From NCBI GenBank assembly GCA_900321595.1, contig ONWP01000192.1, positions 1-7,320 of the forward strand: 7,320 nt of DNA. Direction: 5' to 3'. A program made the translations under genes and the position numbers. The stretch comes from an uncultured Eubacteriales bacterium (GTDB lineage: Bacteria; Bacillota; Clostridia; Oscillospirales; Acutalibacteraceae). This document shows, in pieces, positions 5,108 through 7,320 of this stretch; the stretch's first letter is position 1; the number at the start of each line of letters is the position of its first letter. The notes below the pieces were generated by a model. The model worked only from the letters and a program-made list of their open reading frames with translations. It was not told where the DNA came from and searched no databases.

Positions 5108-6793
5108 TTATTGATCCCCGGACAGCATCAGCAGCAGAAAGCTGGCCGTCCAGTTGTAATCCGTGATGGCGTGGATCTTCTTCCGGTAGTCCGGCGGATC
5201 CGGCTGTTCTCCCTTGCGGTTGAGCCGCCACGGGATCTCGCGGTCCTCGGCGTCGTAGAATTCAAAGATATTCCCCGTCCGCTCAAAGATCCGGTTCACG
5301 CACGACAGCGTCGTTTCGATCAGCGCGTCCGCGTCAGACGCGTATCCGGATCTGCGCAGCCCCCGTGCGATCATGTAGTTATAGTTGATCCACACGCAGC
5401 CGCGCCACATATCCGCGCCGTAAAGCGGGTCGTCCCGGGCGATGCTGGGCACCGGCAGCGGCGTCGCGAATTTGCGTTCATCCCGCAGCAGACGCACAAG
5501 CCGCGCGGCGCGCTCCGGCGGGCAGATCCCGGCGAACATGGGCAGAAACGACGAGACGGTGAGCATCCCGGTCAGCCGCCCGGAGAGCGTCCTGTCGCAG
5601 TACGCGCCGAGCGCGTCGTCCCAGAGCAGGTCGTTGACCAGCTTTGCCGTCTCGTCCGCGACGCCGGCGTACCGGTCCCGCTTCTCCGGTTCACCTAAAA
5701 TATCCCAGATCTCGGCCATGCACCGGCAGTCGTGCGCCAGGAAGCTGGCGCAGTCCACCGCGTCCAGCGGCTCATCCACGTCGAACCGGGGCGAATTATC
5801 CATGCCGGATTCGTCGCAGCGGCAGTGCCCGCTGTCGAAGTTCATATCCCACTCCGGCAGACCGTTGCCGTTGGCGTCCCGGTTCGTGAGAAACCAGTCG
5901 AGGTACGCGGCGGTCTTTCCGGCGCACCGCGCGAGGAATTCCCGATCCCCGTCGAGGCGCCAGATCGTGAGAAGCGCCCAGGCGATCACCTGCGGCTGCG
6001 TGATGCGGGACACGTCCGTGCGCGATTTCATCAAATGCGGGATAAAACCGTCGTTCCGCTGGCACTGCAGGACCGCCCACACGGCTTCCTTCGCCAGCGC
6101 CGGATCATACCGCGCGATGGCCATGGCGTGAAACATGGAATCCCAAAGCCACATATGCCGGTGCGGCAGCCGGTCCGGCGTGGTGAAGCGGCAGTCGATG
6201 CCGTCCTGCGGGCTGTAGACGTTCACCCGGTTGACGGCGAGGCACTTATAATACAGCTTTTCGTATTCCGGTCTGGGGCAAGGCGGCTTTCGCCGGTAAT
6301 AGTCCAGCCGGTATTCGATCAGCGCGTCCAAATCCTGCGCGAGCGCGGCCATCGCCCGCCGGACGGCCTCCTCGCCCGTGCGCTCCCGGCAGAACGCGAA
6401 ACGATCCTCCCGCCGCACGAGCGCGTAGACGAACCCGTTCGCGGAAAGAAAACGCGCGTCGCCGAAGCCGTCCGTCCGCGCGCCGGGCGCGCTTATGTCC
6501 GGCGTCAGCGCGGACGCCCCCACGACCGTGCGGCAGTCCGCGAAGGCAAGCGTCAGCGCGCCGCAGCGAAGCGCGTCCGGCAGAATGAAGTCGAACGCGG
6601 CCGCTCCGACCGGGATCCGCAGCGTCACCGGCGTCTCGCCGTCGAACCGGATCGTGACCGGCTCCGGCATGAGCATCCCGCAAAAATCCTGTCCGTGTTC
6701 ATTCACGCCGTCCGCGCCGCTGCAGCCGAACAGGATCCCGTACGCGTATTTATCCGGTAAAACCATCTCTGTCACCCGCTTTTTTATTATCAT
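5108..6793 (-). CDS. GH63-like (alpha/alpha)6-barrel glycosidase
   Basis: A 561-residue cytoplasmic protein resembling GH63 (mannosylglycerate hydrolase / YgjK type). An N-terminal beta-rich domain of about 140 residues is followed by an (alpha/alpha)6 barrel. Barrel marks are HMWLWDSMFHA (213-223), the segment GMDNSPRFD (330-338) with D332 as likely general acid, the WRGCVWINYNYMI stretch typical of GH63/GH37/trehalase relatives, and FEFYDAE near 510-516 with E511 as likely base. It ends with DYNWTASFLLLM. No signal peptide is seen. The ATG at 6793 is preferred (GGAGG 5 bases upstream) to an in-frame ATG at 6817, whose codons span the ribosome binding site. It is the first gene of the five-gene unit and is divergent from the XRE-sigma gene. 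It probably removes glucosyl or mannosyl residues from an imported glycoside; the substrate is unknown. GH37, GH15 or other clan relatives are alternatives. Confidence 0.85.
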   Translation of the reverse strand: MIIKKRVTEMVLPDKYAYGILFGCSGADGVNEHGQDFCGMLMPEPVTIRFDGETPVTLRIPVGAAAFDFILPDALRCGALTLAFADCRTVVGASALTPDISAPGARTDGFGDARFLSANGFVYALVRREDRFAFCRERTGEEAVRRAMAALAQDLDALIEYRLDYYRRKPPCPRPEYEKLYYKCLAVNRVNVYSPQDGIDCRFTTPDRLPHRHMWLWDSMFHAMAIARYDPALAKEAVWAVLQCQRNDGFIPHLMKSRTDVSRITQPQVIAWALLTIWRLDGDREFLARCAGKTAAYLDWFLTNRDANGNGLPEWDMNFDSGHCRCDESGMDNSPRFDVDEPLDAVDCASFLAHDCRCMAEIWDILGEPEKRDRYAGVADETAKLVNDLLWDDALGAYCDRTLSGRLTGMLTVSSFLPMFAGICPPERAARLVRLLRDERKFATPLPVPSIARDDPLYGADMWRGCVWINYNYMIARGLRRSGYASDADALIETTLSCVNRIFERTGNIFEFYDAEDREIPWRLNRKGEQPDPPDYRKKIHAITDYNWTASFLLLMLSGDQ

Positions 6794-6918
6794 ATCATCC
6801 TCCGCGAAGGAAAACAAGTGCTATAACCGAATATCGAATATAAAAACAGCCGTCGCATTCCGTCCCTTGCGAAACGCCCGGCGAAGCAATATAATAGAGG
6901 CGAAAGGGGGTGCGCGCC
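6794..6918. other. Divergent intergenic region between the glycosidase unit and the XRE-sigma gene
   Basis: These 125 bases must hold the start signals for both directions. The rightward promoter is clear (6867-6895). On the leftward side only AT-rich -10-like stretches are visible (TATATT near 6838-6843 and TTATAG near 6822-6827), with no convincing -35 box, so unit A may need an activator. A tandem direct repeat CGAATAT-CGAATAT lies at 6828-6841. Confidence 0.6.
6867..6895 (+). promoter_or_regulatory. Sigma-70-type promoter of the XRE-sigma gene
   Basis: TTGCGA (6867-6872) and TATAAT (6890-6895) are separated by exactly 17 bases. The predicted start near 6902 gives a leader of only about 17 bases, with the AAAGGGGG ribosome binding site (6903-6910) beginning almost at the first transcribed base. 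Confidence 0.72.
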
Positions 6919-7320
6919 ATGGGCTTCGCGGAGGTCATCGCCGGACTGCGCGCGGACGCGGGTCTGACGCAGGCGCAGCTGGCCGAACGGCTGTACGTGT
7001 CGCGGGATCTGGTCTCCAAGTGGGAGACCGGCGCGCGCCGGCCCGACTGGGCGAATGTCTGCCGTCTGGCGGCGATCTTTGACGTGCGGCCGGAGGCGAT
7101 CATGCCCCGGTCGGAGCGGCTGACGCGGGAGCTTGCCGGCTGTTTCCGCGCGGACGGCGACCCCGCCGAAACGCTGAACGCCTTTCTGGCGACGCTTTCC
7201 GAACGGGATCGCGGCGTCTTTATCCGCCGCTACTATTATCTGGAGACGTTCAATGAGATCGGCGCGCGGTTCGGGATCTCCGCCGGACACGCCCGCACGA
7301 TCCTCACACGCGTAAAACGC
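6919..7320 (+). CDS. XRE helix-turn-helix / sigma-70 region-4 fusion regulator, N-terminal 134 residues (runs off the right edge)
   Basis: A DNA-binding regulator joining two different helix-turn-helix types. Residues 6-62 form an XRE/Cro-cI domain (LTQAQLAERLYVSRDLVSKWE at 16-36, then a basic turn). Residues about 86-134 look like sigma-70 region 4: an FLATLSERDRGVFIRRYYY helix, then FNEIGARFGISAGHARTILTRVKR with the EIG..FGIS recognition helix. The linker of roughly 24 residues has no marked motif. The ATG at 6919 has AAAGGGGG 8 bases upstream and its own promoter. The reading frame is open to the edge, so the C-terminus is missing. It probably binds promoters rather than acting as a full sigma factor, since region 2 is not seen in the visible part. 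Whether it controls the divergent glycosidase unit is inference from position only. Confidence 0.82.
   Translation, partial: MGFAEVIAGLRADAGLTQAQLAERLYVSRDLVSKWETGARRPDWANVCRLAAIFDVRPEAIMPRSERLTRELAGCFRADGDPAETLNAFLATLSERDRGVFIRRYYYLETFNEIGARFGISAGHARTILTRVKR

Noticed and set aside
3939..5114. A 391-codon open frame on the plus strand
   Set aside because: It lies antisense to the GH16 gene and the small membrane protein, is rich in Arg, His, Ala and Val with no recognisable domain, and is explained by GC-rich codon use on the other strand.
5732..6760. A 342-codon open frame on the plus strand
   Set aside because: Antisense to the GH63-like gene; low-complexity Arg/Ala/Val composition and no domain. 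It is a shadow of the real gene.
6790..7290. A 166-codon open frame on the minus strand
   Set aside because: It lies antisense to the XRE-sigma gene and crosses the divergent promoter region; no domain is recognisable.

Overview
The window is GC-rich, gene-dense bacterial DNA. Strong AGGAGG-type ribosome binding sites, sigma-70-type promoters, short intergenic gaps and the protein families point to a high-GC member of the Firmicutes, probably a Clostridia-type gut anaerobe. This taxonomic call is inference from style, not from a marker gene. No RNA gene, insertion sequence, CRISPR array or gene-free stretch over 300 bases was found.

Layout: one gene reads rightward at the right edge and everything else reads leftward. 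Going leftward from 6793 there is (A) a five-gene unit, 6793 to 2144: a GH63-like (alpha/alpha)6 glycosidase, a membrane-anchored or secreted GH16 glycosidase, a small membrane protein, an exported alpha/beta hydrolase and a glycerophosphodiester phosphodiesterase-like protein. Gaps are 11-18 bases or a 4-base overlap, and a stem-loop follows the last gene. (B) A three-gene unit, 2015 to 721: glutathione peroxidase, flavodoxin-like protein and a ferritin-like diiron protein. It has an exact-consensus promoter (TTGACA-17-TATAAT) and a strong terminator. (C) A metallophosphoesterase starting at 573 with its own promoter and running off the left edge. Divergent from unit A, at 6919, is an XRE helix-turn-helix protein fused to a sigma-70 region-4-like domain, with a good promoter, running off the right edge.

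The main finding is in unit B. The glutathione peroxidase frame (1542-2015) has a single in-frame UGA at codon 35, exactly where the peroxidatic Cys/Sec lies (NTATH-U-GFTPQYEGLE). The remaining 122 codons are open and carry the rest of the catalytic signature. A hairpin with a 3-base GGA loop lies 21 bases after the UGA, as expected of a bacterial SECIS element. An ORF caller would miss this gene or call it broken; it is most likely a genuine selenoprotein. With a flavodoxin-like protein and a ferritin-like diiron protein in the same unit, it looks like a small peroxide-defence operon.

Unit A looks like a glycan-handling operon with one cytosolic and one surface glycosidase plus two esterase/phosphodiesterase-type enzymes. 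Its substrate cannot be read from the sequence.
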